From positions 248,001-312,000 of the forward strand of contig JAWWNJ010000183.1 in NCBI GenBank assembly GCA_037176885.1: a stretch of 64,000 nt of DNA, read 5' to 3'. Under the pieces are notes generated by a model. It was not told where the DNA came from. It saw only the letters and a program-made list of their open reading frames with translations, and did not search any database. Of this stretch, positions 1-9,752 are shown piece by piece (within the stretch, counting starts at the first letter, position 1; each line of letters opens with the position of its first letter). The translations under genes were made by a program, and so were the position numbers. Source of the stretch: Favolaschia claudopus. Its lineage: Eukaryota; Basidiomycota; Agaricomycetes; Agaricales; Mycenaceae.

Positions 1-131
1 CTTTGTTCGTCGCCCACGACTCTCAAAGCCGTGGGTGTCAATGGTTTTGAATCTGCGGCCTTCGGTCTTTCTTGGACAACATTGTGAGCCTGATAACATT
101 TAGTTTATACTCATGAAGCCTCAAATATTCT

Positions 132-422
132 TCAGAATCTCACCGGCGGCAGAGCTGGTAGAAGTTGAGCTTCGACAAGCTCCGTATCCCGTTTACGATG
201 TTTTGGTATCGTAGTCTTGTGGACCCATTTTCCTTTCTTGACTAATCCATCCTTTGTTTCCCAGGTTTGTGCCCCGCAATCATGGGAACGACAATGACAC
301 AATCTGTAGTCCTTCTTGCCTTCTGGATGTTCTTCTTGCATGTAGTTTGGTGGGAAGGAGAGGGAGGCAAGCTTACGCGCCGACCTCTGCTTTAGAAAGA
401 ACAATAAGGATGATGGAATCAA
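132..422 (-). CDS. Transposon-type zinc-cluster exon, probable fragment
   Basis: A 96-residue open frame with its own Met and stop. Its middle holds a C-x-C-x4-C cluster (CHCRSHDCG) followed by a G-x-W-V-x3-T-x5-H block. This pattern is typical of the N-terminus of transposase-type proteins (Plavaka and similar) in Agaricomycetes, where a small zinc-binding segment precedes the catalytic part. Nothing resembling a catalytic domain is visible between here and the left edge, so this is either a first exon whose continuation lies outside the window or a relic. The family assignment rests on pattern memory only. Confidence 0.4.
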   Translation of the reverse strand: MIPSSLLFFLKQRSARKLASLSFPPNYMQEEHPEGKKDYRLCHCRSHDCGAQTWETKDGLVKKGKWVHKTTIPKHRKRDTELVEAQLLPALPPVRF

Positions 423-748
423 TTTTAGATTAGATACAGGACGGTTGATAAAGCAATAACAAGTATTTAGTTTTTGTCCCGGCTATGCTCAAATGACTTA
501 TCAGGCCTTAGGCCTTATACCTACATAGTGGGACAAATGATTTATTTTTCCTTTGCTAAGGGACTTCGGCGGTCGCTATGTGACTTTGTGACTTCCCGAA
601 GCCAAGCGGCGCGGACTTAGCAAGATGACAGTTCAAATGACAACTCGGCCAACAAATGACAGTGTCGTCCGAAATCGCAAATGACAAGTGATTGCCCGCC
701 GTGTAACTTTACCGAAGTTTTGGACCGATCAAATCTAATCAATTCGAT
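423..748. other. Intergenic, repeated CAAATGA motif
   Basis: No gene is seen. The stretch holds five copies of CAAATGA (near 491, 535, 635, 653 and 678), most of them followed by C, and a short palindrome around AGGCCTTAGGCCT near 504. Such motif clustering is common in subterminal parts of DNA transposons, but no inverted ends were found. Confidence 0.4.
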
Positions 749-1517
749 TCACGCTTTGGGTTTTGGGTCGTACTGGCAGTACCTAAAGATGTACGTGCCC
801 CAGTCCTGCTCCTTGCCATCCTTCACCCACTTCACACCATCCGCGTAGTCGTCCAAATTCACCTCCAGCCTCCCAATTTCCTTGAATCCCGCCTTCTGGA
901 AAACCGGAAACCCTGCCATGCTCGAATGCACCCAAGCAGAACACTGATGCTCGTCGCACATGTCCGTCCCGAACTTCAAAAGCGCCTTGCCTACACCTTT
1001 ACCCTGCTCGGCCGGATCGACGGAGATGCCAAAGATGTACATGTTCTTCTGGCCGTATTGGTTGAGCTTGAGCTGCCACTCGTTCATCGAATCGGCGCCG
1101 ATTTTTTTGAGCACGTCGACGGGTTTGTGGTTCTCGGGAAGGGGTTGTGGTTGAGAGCTCGCTGCTCGCGGATCTTCCTGACCTTCAGCCTGAACATCGA
1201 CAACTCAGGATGAAAAAATGGATTTTTGGGGTATGACATACGAGCGCAGGTTTCGAGCCATCGAAGTTCCATTTCCCCCAAGCACACATTCCGAGAATCT
1301 TCCCCGACTCATCGTCCACCGCCTTGACAATCGCAGCCTTTTCTGGGAGATCGATGAAGTCCGCCCACCAGTCGTTGCTCATTTCGACTGTCCCCATCGG
1401 AAGGCCATCGGCTTGCGCTTTCAGGAGGGTATGAGAGTCGGTGGTGAAGGCTGCGGTGGATATCTCTGAGAAGCGGGGGATATCCTCTTTCACTGCGGGG
1501 AGGATGCTGAAGGGCAT
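749..1517 (-). CDS. GNAT-family N-acetyltransferase
   Basis: Two exons, 1517-1242 and 1189-749, joined over a 52-nt intron (GTATGT donor, TTCAG acceptor) give 238 residues. The C-terminal exon carries the acetyl-CoA-binding motif A (VDPAEQGKGVGKALL, roughly residues 148-162), followed by the beta-alpha-beta of motif B ending in FPVFQKAGFKEIGR. This is the usual layout of fungal GNAT enzymes, which transfer an acetyl group from acetyl-CoA to a small molecule or protein amine. The start at MPFSILPA is preferred over an upstream in-frame Met because the first beta strand begins there. The substrate cannot be read from sequence. It is a stand-alone gene with no obvious partner among its neighbours. 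Confidence 0.9.
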
Positions 1518-1759
1518 GGTGGTTTCTGGTGAGTCTCGGGCCCGCATTGAATCAATGATCGACTGGTGCAGCTGAGTCAAACTCAATTCGTCAAATCACG
1601 GAAAATCAATGCATGCCGAACGACGAGTCCGAGTCGAGAAGGTATGCCTACCGTACGAAGTGATGGATTTTCACTCAAATGCGAATTAGGTTCGTGGAAA
1701 TCATGAATGTATTTTGTGAAGTAAATTTAAAGGACGTCAAGAATAACACGCTGCTCCGA

Positions 1760-3094
1760 TTAACTACCCGGTGTCTCGCTCATGACCGAAGCCATGATAC
1801 GTCCCAGATGAATCTCCATCCCTTGCTTGGCGAGCTGGTGGAATATCCGTTTATCCTCGTCGCCCGGAAGCGCAGGAGGAGTAGTATCATGATAGTGTAC
1901 GTGGTAAGGGGATGCCTGTAAGTCGAGCTCGAAAGACTTCAACAGCCCAGCGCGTTGGGTCAACAGTGCTGTGAGGGTCGTATACCACGCTGGTTGGGGC
2001 CACGGATGGGATAAGGTAATGGTGAGCTTCGTGAGCGTCGGGAGATATTCGGGGTGCATCAGGACGGCTAAAATTGCGGGATCCGGCGTGATGCGTAGCG
2101 TCAATAGGCCTGGGATGGTCTCGAACAAATGCTCGAAAGCCTCCATCAGCAAGTCGCGATCTTTCGGGATGTTCAAAGCCAGCGATGTAAGCGGGGCGCG
2201 CGAGCGGATGAGGAAGCTTCTTAGCTCGCGAATGGCATCTGTATTCCCGCTGCTGACGTGGAGACATGTCGCGAGGTGGGTAAGAGACGGTAATGTGAGA
2301 AACCGGAGAAGGCGCGGCATTATTCCATACAGTTTATCGATCTGGAGATCAGTGAGAGCAGCATGGCGGGTTTGTACAATATTTTCGATGGGCCAGTTGA
2401 AATATGTGGGATCAACCACCAAAGTCCTGAGACGCGGGGCCGCGTCGAGGACATCGCAGATGCGGGTCGCATCTACGCGGTGAGCCCACCGCTGGTCCGT
2501 CATCGTCGTTTCGTGAATGCGCAATGACTCGAGAATCGGAAAGCTATTGCCAACATTGGGAGTGAATATGGCGAGGTAGCAATGGGGCTTGATTTCTAGA
2601 TCGCGGATACGATAAGCGTGGAGGGCGACAATGCGCAGAATCTCTGGATTTGTGAGAGGTTCGTCATGGGGAGACTTGTTCCGTGGACCAGCGAATGACA
2701 AAGATAACGGATAGTCTTTGCCGCGCGCGAGCCAACCAACAAGGAAGGCGATGAATTCGGCGGTGGGTTCCAATGGGATGTTGATATGTAGATTTGACCA
2801 GAGGTTTTGGGTGGACAACGCAATTTCGGTCCAGAGGGTGCAGATTCGCAGAAGAAGAAACGGATAGCAGAGGCTGCAGGATATTCCGCGTGGGGGGACG
2901 CAGTGAGTGAATATTTTGGAGGAAATTTCGAGAGGGAGACGGGCGATGGGATCGGTGCGATTATTGAGAGCACGTTGGATATCGCTCTTGGAAGATTCAA
3001 GAGCACGGAGAGCCACGCAGTTTTGGTCAATATCCGATTGAACTTGAGCAATGCGCGCATGAAGCTCTGCGTCTGATTCGATGTCGCATGTCAT
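1760..3094 (-). CDS. F-box-like protein, subfamily A
   Basis: Single exon, 444 residues. A short N-terminal coiled stretch (ELHARIAQVQSDID) leads into an F-box-like helix pair around residues 48-66 (DPIARLPLEISSKIFTHC). The remainder is leucine-rich and irregular, as in F-box/LRR proteins. Proteins of this kind recruit targets to SCF ubiquitin ligases through Skp1; the family is greatly expanded in agarics and individual targets are unknown. The closest relative in the window is the gene at 16317-17648, which shares the N-terminal block (AELHARIAQVQ) and the downstream RICTLWTEIALST motif. No frame breaks are visible. Confidence 0.85.
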   Translation of the reverse strand: MTCDIESDAELHARIAQVQSDIDQNCVALRALESSKSDIQRALNNRTDPIARLPLEISSKIFTHCVPPRGISCSLCYPFLLLRICTLWTEIALSTQNLWSNLHINIPLEPTAEFIAFLVGWLARGKDYPLSLSFAGPRNKSPHDEPLTNPEILRIVALHAYRIRDLEIKPHCYLAIFTPNVGNSFPILESLRIHETTMTDQRWAHRVDATRICDVLDAAPRLRTLVVDPTYFNWPIENIVQTRHAALTDLQIDKLYGIMPRLLRFLTLPSLTHLATCLHVSSGNTDAIRELRSFLIRSRAPLTSLALNIPKDRDLLMEAFEHLFETIPGLLTLRITPDPAILAVLMHPEYLPTLTKLTITLSHPWPQPAWYTTLTALLTQRAGLLKSFELDLQASPYHVHYHDTTPPALPGDEDKRIFHQLAKQGMEIHLGRIMASVMSETPGS

Positions 3095-3204
3095 GGTGGG
3101 AGAAAAAGAAAACTGTAAGTTCGTGGGAAATCAGTCGGGGCGTTCCGGTTAGGTGTTTGCCAGGTTCAATCGGCAAGGAGCAGATTCCGCTAGTCTGAAA
3201 TTAC

Positions 3205-3589
3205 TGGCACCTGTCAACCCGGACCTCGGGAAAACGTGACTTTTCCCACGTCCAAATTGGGACATGAGGCTTCGTTTACCCACTTCGACTCACTATATGG
3301 CTCTGTACCGGTACTCAGTGCATTTCAAATAGTTCCCTTATGTAGCTTTTTCCGATAATCTTGGGTTAAAATTGGAGGATTTGGCGGGTCCCATCAAAAT
3401 TGGTTGAACATGCATTTGCCGTCCATCCTCAGCTCTGTTAAAGATAGGGACTGCTCTGGCACTGTTTAATACATTCCAGCTACCGTTATATGCTCCACCT
3501 ATAGCCCTACCACCTTTGCAATAGTTGAATCGACCCAATTAGGACGTGGGAAAGGTCACGTTTTCCGAGGTCCTGGATGACAGGTGCCA
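3205..3589. mobile_element. MITE-like element with 58-bp inverted ends
   Basis: The left arm (3205-3263) and right arm (3532-3589) are inverted copies. Both begin TGGCACCTGTC and continue through GGACCTCGG, AAAACGTGAC and CCCACGTCC with few mismatches. The 270-bp interior holds no convincing gene. Size and structure fit a miniature inverted-repeat element. A clear target-site duplication was not found, so superfamily is open. It lies just upstream of the F-box-like gene at 1760-3094. Confidence 0.75.
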
Positions 3590-4807
3590 TCAAGTTCTAG
3601 TCTCTTGTAAACAGACGGAACAACACAAAGGTCCTCGTACCTGCGGTGTGTTGTGGTCTGTCAGTTTCCTTTGATCCGCGGTTGGAGGGTCCGCTTATTA
3701 CATAATCATAAAATCACGGTGCATCGATACTGCTTTTAGCATGCGTCAATTGAGATTTTGAGCTTCTTACCATATTTTTGGTCATCCAGTCATCGGTCTA
3801 CGCGCTTGAAACGAGGAAAATGGTGAAGAAATGGGGAAGATCAAACTTTGCTCGGTTAACGCCGGTTGGCCGCAAACCAGCACAGACGTCGAGGTTGAGT
3901 CTCTCCTCAGCCATAAAATGCTAATCTGAGCTCACCAGCGTGCTAATACAGCCTCCTGCGACTGTTTATGTGATTAACTGAGGGCAGAGGCCACGGTGCC
4001 CCTGGAATATAGCGGAAATTGGGTGTGGGAAACTCCTTCCATTTCAAAATGTTTACATAATAACCGGACCCTCCTGACAGCTGTCGCGCGGTAAACTACA
4101 GACTAATCAAGTTCAGACTCTATATAAAAAGATTTATCGACTATCATAAATCTCATAGAGTCTGACTTGGTGAGACTAAGATTCCGCGAACAAATTAAAT
4201 CTGGAAAATAAACTGATGAATAGGTCAGCTTGAAAGGCAAGGTTTTGGCCAAAGCATTGTACGATTTCTGAGGTGAATTAACCGTTCTTTAACGAGATGG
4301 CGAGTCGGCGGTGCAAGATCCCCTTTTGTTCATCCTATTTTTCCTTTGCTCTCTTTCAGTGCCTGTCTTGCCAAAGGGAACCAATGAGCTTCATTTACAG
4401 TGCTGAACAGCGTGAGTTTTTTAACGGTTCCTCCTGAACCGGCCTAATCTGGAGTTCATTTCCGTTCATTGCTGTAAACTGCGCATTTACTGGCGAATGC
4501 TCTTATATATGGAGCATTCCCAAGCCGCTGCTCGCCTTCATTCACGCGGTCTACTTCTGCTGCCCCGGCTTCAACACTTGCCTTCAAATCTTGGTTCAAA
4601 TCATGATCTAAATTTTACTACCTCAATCTCGATTCCCAAGTCGCAATGCTTTTCCGTATTCTGTGCGGTGGACTAGAGGCTCCTCAACGCTCCTGCGCTT
4701 CCGAGAACTGTGCATCCGACAATACTCCCCTCATATTATCAAAATTGGATCCAAATTCTGATTATAACTTAATTCGAAGGATTACACCTTCAAGTTGTTG
4801 AACACCA
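3590..4807. other. Intergenic with a short open frame
   Basis: No recognisable gene. A TATATAT sequence near 4505 is followed by a pyrimidine-rich leader and a 51-codon frame (ATG at 4646, stop at 4799), ending just before the LTR element insertion. This may be the remnant of a promoter and first exon cut by that insertion, but no continuation was found beyond 9166. Confidence 0.35.
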
Positions 4808-4811
4808 TCAT

Positions 4812-5738
4812 TGATGAGCCGGGATTTGGTTCACTATTGAAAACCTCGGAAATCGCGGCATTTGTGATCTTTTGATGGCGGCAGAGAAACGCGGTCACGA
4901 CACCGCGTCGCGTTGACTCGTTTCGACTCGACTTGACTACGGACTGCCTTGAGGCTTAGTTCTGACTCAGATTATGATTCGATACACTGGATTGTGGCTT
5001 GAGAGGGACAACGGTAGCTACGGATTGACTGCGGCTTGACTACGGGAGGCTATGGCATGACTACGGAACGGCTGCGGCATGACTCGGAAGCACAGCCACA
5101 GTAGGGTATATAAGGAGCGCGGTTTTGCGCTGTAGAGTAGAGAACTTTCACCCCATGTAAACCCACCATAATCTATCTATCTATCTTTCTGCTCTTAATT
5201 GTTCGTTAAAATATTCGACTTGATCTGAACATCCGTAAATCAAACGCTCGTTGACCACCCACAACCCCAACTCACCTACGGATCGCTTGTTCGCCGTCGT
5301 GCGCTCAAACCCGAGATGGGACCGCTGTGGACCTTTGAGGTATTGTTGGATTTGTTGCTTTTATTCGGTTTGTTTTGTTGGACGATGAAGGGAGATGTAC
5401 GGTTCGGTTTAGGGTTATCGGTTTTATCAGTTGTGTTGAGGTTGAGAGTGACGAGGAGGAGGATTCAACGTTGGACGGTACGGTGGTGGGAAGGAATTCC
5501 GCAGGTCGGGACAACTGCGCGCTCGCAGGCGAGTGCACCTCATCATTATCGCCGCCATCCTATTTCTACAATACTATCAATACTACTTCTCCGTCTTTCG
5601 CCATCGATCATCTGGATTGCATTATGCGTATACTTCGCATCGAGCCCCGAACTTGCGCGTGTTGGATTGGTTGTGTGGTGGTTGGTTGGGTTGTTGTTCA
5701 GTTCAGCTTTCACCCACGCTCCCGAACCCCGCGCTTCA
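4812..5738 (+). repeat. 5' LTR of the Gag-only element
   Basis: This 927-bp direct repeat begins TGATGAGCC and ends GCGCTTCA. It contains a TATA box at 5107-5113 and, unusually, the ATG and first 141 codons of the Gag-like frame. Confidence 0.93.
5107..5113 (+). promoter_or_regulatory. LTR TATA box
   Basis: GGTATATAAGG lies about 205 bp upstream of the Gag-like ATG, with a TAG-rich initiator-like stretch some 30 bp downstream. It probably sets the U3/R border. The same box is in the 3' LTR at 8535-8541. Confidence 0.6.
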
Positions 5739-7691
5739 TATGGAGCCCACCGCGAGGGGCTCATCCAAATGATTGATGACGTTGACGATGAAGACAAGCC
5801 GGCGCAGGCGCCGCACACTACACATTTATCCCGCAATTCTGCAGGCGGAGTTGACGGAAAACCTATATTTATTGACTCGAATGGATACGTTACAAATAAT
5901 TTTAATGACGATGAAGATACCCAACGACGCGCTCGAGTTGCACCATTTCGCATTCCACGATCTTGGGAGACAGACGGACCAACATTCGTTACCGGGGAGA
6001 TTGACGATCTTCTTGATTTTCTCGAGAACGTGGATACGATTATCGAACTCGGCGGGATTTACGACGAAGAGGAGAGGAAAGAGTTGTTGACAAGTTATTT
6101 GCCGACGAAGGAACGAGAAAGTTGGCGAAGTTTGGAGACGTACGGCGTTGGGCACACATACATCAATTTCCGGAAGGAGATCTTGCGCATATATCCAGAG
6201 GTTGAAGAACGTCGGTACGGGACGTTGGGGAACTTGGATGAGCTTTGCCAGGAGTTTGCTGGTATTGAAAGGAATGAAGAGGGACGATTACGAAGGTTTG
6301 GGATGCAGTTCGTCGGCTTGACGAAGAGGTTGATGTCGCCAACGGCGTTGATTACGAACCGAGAGGCTTGCAAGAAGTATATTGGAGCGCTGGATAACGA
6401 GTTCGCGAGCCGAGTGTGTCGTGCTGTCGACGAACGAGAGGTTGCGCGAGTTATATTGCGGCAGCTTGGCGCTGGGTGCAACAGCGGCGAGACTGATGGA
6501 CGTACTCGTAGGAAGGAGGATATAATCAATCTGCGAGATCTGGTTGAGATTGCGGAGGCGATTTCTGAACGCGATACGACGTACCTCAAGGACAGACGAG
6601 ACCTCGAAGCATACAAGACAGTGCACATCGAAGGACCGGGAGGCCCGGCGCAAAATTTATCAGCAAACAATGGAATGCTGACGGAGAAAACAATGGAGTG
6701 GCGCACTGTACGAAACGAGCCGGTGCAGGTTTTTGTGCAGAACAGGACGGAACGTCTCGGATCGATTGTGGATGTACTGGAGAGGGATGCGATCGTCGAG
6801 ATGAAGGAGGAAATCAATCGACTTACCGAATCGGTGCGAAACATGGAGCGAGAGAGTAGAGAGCAATACAAAGAGATGGCTGCATGGTGTTGGAACGAAG
6901 TCAGTGGAATCTGGGAGGAGAATAGAGCATTAAAAGACGAACTCGGGGGCGTCTCCATCGAGTTGGGTGCGGTTAAAGAGCAGCCGAGTAACTCAGAAGT
7001 GCTGAAGGAGCGGCGCAGAGATCAAGTCGATGATCTGCGTGACGAGATGTATCATAACTTCGACGCTATTGAAAGCAAAATATGTACCATTCAAACTGGA
7101 CTACAACATACACGGATGTGCGAGACTGCGCGCACACGGGATTCAATTGAGAGCGGTGGAATGGAGGATGAGATTTTGGCATTGAAAGATGGGCTTGAAG
7201 ACATGTCGAATGGTTTGAGTTGGATCGGCGAGCGGTTGTTGAACTTGGAAGAGTCGGTTGAACGAGACGGGCGCGGCCTTCAAGCTCTTCGAGACAAGAT
7301 GATGAACAACACTGAGAAGGTTCAAGACGAACTACTCACGATCCAGACACGATTACGTCGAGCGGGATTATCTGCGATGGCGCCGGTACAAGTTTCTGGC
7401 GATGCGGAGGCATTCTTGATGAATAGGATGAGAGCGGAGATGCGAGGGAACAATAACAACGTACCAACGAGGGATCAACGAGCCTCTGTGCCGCTTTTAT
7501 CAAAGAAACAGAGAAGACATCTAAAGCGCATTGAAAAACAGAGGGCGGCGAAGACGGCACCGGAACCGCACCATGAAATGATTGCAGACGGGGTTTTGAA
7601 GGAAAAGAATGGCGAGATCCATTGCGGGCAGCACAATGAACTCGATCCCGACGGGAAAAAGTCGCAGTTGTGTTCAAACGAGTCGATCTAG
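5316..7691 (+). CDS. Gag-like protein with LTR-encoded hydrophobic N-terminus
   Basis: 791 residues in one frame. Residues 1-141 are encoded by the 5' LTR and contain two or three strongly hydrophobic runs (VLLDLLLLFGLFCW near residue 10; IIWIALCVYFASS and VGLVVWWLVGLLFSS near residues 98-133). An acidic linker follows. A capsid-like helical region spans about residues 205-360 (FVTGEIDDLLDFLENVD), similar in style to Gag of basidiomycete Ty3/gypsy elements. The last 300 residues are mostly coiled coil and end in a basic tail (KKQRRHLKRIEKQR). No zinc knuckle, protease or polymerase is present. Whether translation really starts in the LTR or at an internal Met near residue 152 is undecided; the frame is open throughout. 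Confidence 0.75.
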   Translation: MGPLWTFEVLLDLLLLFGLFCWTMKGDVRFGLGLSVLSVVLRLRVTRRRIQRWTVRWWEGIPQVGTTARSQASAPHHYRRHPISTILSILLLRLSPSIIWIALCVYFASSPELARVGLVVWWLVGLLFSSAFTHAPEPRASYGAHREGLIQMIDDVDDEDKPAQAPHTTHLSRNSAGGVDGKPIFIDSNGYVTNNFNDDEDTQRRARVAPFRIPRSWETDGPTFVTGEIDDLLDFLENVDTIIELGGIYDEEERKELLTSYLPTKERESWRSLETYGVGHTYINFRKEILRIYPEVEERRYGTLGNLDELCQEFAGIERNEEGRLRRFGMQFVGLTKRLMSPTALITNREACKKYIGALDNEFASRVCRAVDEREVARVILRQLGAGCNSGETDGRTRRKEDIINLRDLVEIAEAISERDTTYLKDRRDLEAYKTVHIEGPGGPAQNLSANNGMLTEKTMEWRTVRNEPVQVFVQNRTERLGSIVDVLERDAIVEMKEEINRLTESVRNMERESREQYKEMAAWCWNEVSGIWEENRALKDELGGVSIELGAVKEQPSNSEVLKERRRDQVDDLRDEMYHNFDAIESKICTIQTGLQHTRMCETARTRDSIESGGMEDEILALKDGLEDMSNGLSWIGERLLNLEESVERDGRGLQALRDKMMNNTEKVQDELLTIQTRLRRAGLSAMAPVQVSGDAEAFLMNRMRAEMRGNNNNVPTRDQRASVPLLSKKQRRHLKRIEKQRAAKTAPEPHHEMIADGVLKEKNGEIHCGQHNELDPDGKKSQLCSNESI
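5741..5758 (+). promoter_or_regulatory. Primer-binding-like site
   Basis: TGGAGCCCACCGCGAGGG begins two bases inside the 5' LTR. Its leading TGG is complementary to a tRNA CCA end and the remainder could pair with an acceptor and T-stem. The cognate tRNA was not identified. Confidence 0.5.
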
Positions 7692-8225
7692 CGCTTGAGA
7701 TCTGTCAAAAAGGGACGAAGATGGCGGAGAGTTGGTTGTGGTTCAAGTCAACAGAGATAAAAGCTGTGAGAAATAGGGACAGCTATGTGGAAGAAGAAGA
7801 TTTGAGCAAAACACGTCGAGTCAACGTTGTATTTGCGTCGCGAGAACACAGTCGACATTCGTCAAAAAGGGAGTTGCCGAGTAGGGGAGAATCCGAGAGA
7901 CAGAGGAGATTGGTGTAAAACAGTCCATGTGCACGCAGACGGCAGCCATCGAGGTGGTGAATACAGGAATGCTTGAAAATCGCGTCGTCGACGAAGATGA
8001 TCGTGGTTAGAGTGAAAGAATGGGAGAGTGGGAATTTTGACTTTGACATGAGAAGGCTGCGCTGGAAACGGCATCGGGCCGGCACATCATTGATGGGCAC
8101 AGAGGAGGCCGATTTCAACCAGGGTCCAGGAACATGGTGTTGAATTGGACAAGGAATACAATGTTGATGAAGAGGTGTAAAATGGTTGTTTGAGATGTCG
8201 AGCTGACTGGGGACAGTCAGATTTT

Positions 8226-8239
8226 GTCAAAAAGGGAGA
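8226..8239 (+). promoter_or_regulatory. Polypurine tract
   Basis: GTCAAAAAGGGAGA abuts the first base of the 3' LTR, the position of the plus-strand primer. The core GTCAAAAAGGGA also occurs at 7704-7715 and 7861-7872 inside the element. Confidence 0.75.
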
Positions 8240-9166
8240 TGATGAGCCGGGATTTGGTTCACTATTGAAAACCTCGGAAATCGCGGCATTTGTGATCTTT
8301 TGATGGCGGCAGAGAAACGCGGTCACGACACCGCGTCGCGTTGACTCGTTTCGACTCGACTTGACTACGGACTGCCTTGAGGCTTAGTTCTGACTCAGAT
8401 TATGATTCGATACACTGGATTGTGGCTTGAGAGGGACAACGGTAGCTACGGATTGACTGCGGCTTGACTACGGGAGGCTATGGCATGACTACGGAACGGC
8501 TGCGGCATGACTCGGAAGCACAGCCACAGTAGGGTATATAAGGAGCGCGGTTTTGCGCTGTAGAGTAGAGAACTTTCACCCCATGTAAACCCACCATAAT
8601 CTATCTATCTATCTTTCTGCTCTTAATTGTTCGTTAAAATATTCGACTTGATCTGAACATCCGTAAATCAAACGCTCGTTGACCACCCACAACCCCAACT
8701 CACCTACGGATCGCTTGTTCGCCGTCGTGCGCTCAAACCCGAGATGGGACCGCTGTGGACCTTTGAGGTATTGTTGGATTTGTTGCTTTTATTCGGTTTG
8801 TTTTGTTGGACGATGAAGGGAGATGTACGGTTCGGTTTAGGGTTATCGGTTTTATCAGTTGTGTTGAGGTTGAGAGTGACGAGGAGGAGGATTCAACGTT
8901 GGACGGTACGGTGGTGGGAAGGAATTCCGCAGGTCGGGACAACTGCGCGCTCGCAGGCGAGTGCACCTCATCATTATCGCCGCCATCCTATTTCTACAAT
9001 ACTATCAATACTACTTCTCCGTCTTTCGCCATCGATCATCTGGATTGCATTATGCGTATACTTCGCATCGAGCCCCGAACTTGCGCGTGTTGGATTGGTT
9101 GTGTGGTGGTTGGTTGGGTTGTTGTTCAGTTCAGCTTTCACCCACGCTCCCGAACCCCGCGCTTCA
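8240..9166 (+). repeat. 3' LTR of the Gag-only element
   Basis: This 927-bp copy matches the 5' LTR with no difference noticed. Because the coding frame starts inside the LTR, this copy also carries a truncated frame that runs out in flanking DNA at 9202. Confidence 0.93.
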
Positions 9167-9170
9167 TCAT

Positions 9171-9752
9171 CTATCTTCTTCCTCGCCTTAACGCTGCAAT
9201 AAGCCTGCAACACATTCAACCGTCGTGCGAATTCAGTCCATCAAACTTGCCGGAGCTTCAACTCGGGAAGGAGCTTCAACTCGGCGGTGATCAAACCCAT
9301 ATTCACTTTCGCGACGGTTATTGGGTGGTTCGGTGGTCGTGTACACTGGAACAAAGCGCAGGTGAGTCGTTTTACTTTCCGCATCTCGACCTTTTCAGTG
9401 CTTGAATTCCTTTTCCGTTAGCCCAGATCGATTCCTGCCGCAATTGAATGAAGAAAAAAATCACTTCGCAACGTTCATTATGATCAGCGATCGATCTCTC
9501 AAGTCCAACATTTAATTCAAACTCGGGTTGCCACTCCAGGCAATTTTTTCTGTTCGATTTTCCCCGTCGCCTCCGAGACCGCTGTGCGTAAACGCAACCA
9601 TACGACACGTATGCATTAATCGTTCTGTCAGATTGAACCCCTTCTCCCGCCAGTTTTATCTCTGAATGGACTGATGTTTGATTGGCGGCCGGAGCGAAGC
9701 GGAGGCTTGACTTGTTATATTATAATGAATTACTATATTCTTGATCTATTCT
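9171..9752. other. Intergenic
   Basis: No gene is recognised. There is a small tandem duplication of GAGCTTCAACTCGG near 9254-9286. The stretch lies between the LTR element and the stop codon of the NB-ARC gene. Confidence 0.4.

Larger units (their letters stand above)
4812..9166 (+). mobile_element. Non-autonomous LTR retrotransposon encoding only a Gag-like protein
   Basis: A complete LTR element of 4.36 kb. Two 927-bp LTRs (4812-5738 and 8240-9166) of equal length look identical by eye, start TG and end CA, and are flanked by a TCAT duplication (4808-4811 and 9167-9170; a fifth base A is ambiguous). A primer-binding-like site and a polypurine tract sit at the expected internal edges. The 2.5-kb interior encodes one Gag-like protein. 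There is no protease DTG motif, no reverse transcriptase YxDD, no RNase H and no integrase, so it must borrow enzymes from a relative. The LTR match implies recent insertion. Confidence 0.92.

Noticed and set aside
5741..5758. A tRNA gene fragment
   Set aside because: Only the 3'-end complement is present, at the expected position of a primer-binding site; no cloverleaf can be drawn.
5375..5953. Alternative frames across the first LTR
   Set aside because: They are shadows of the Gag-like frame and are repeated in the second LTR without continuation.
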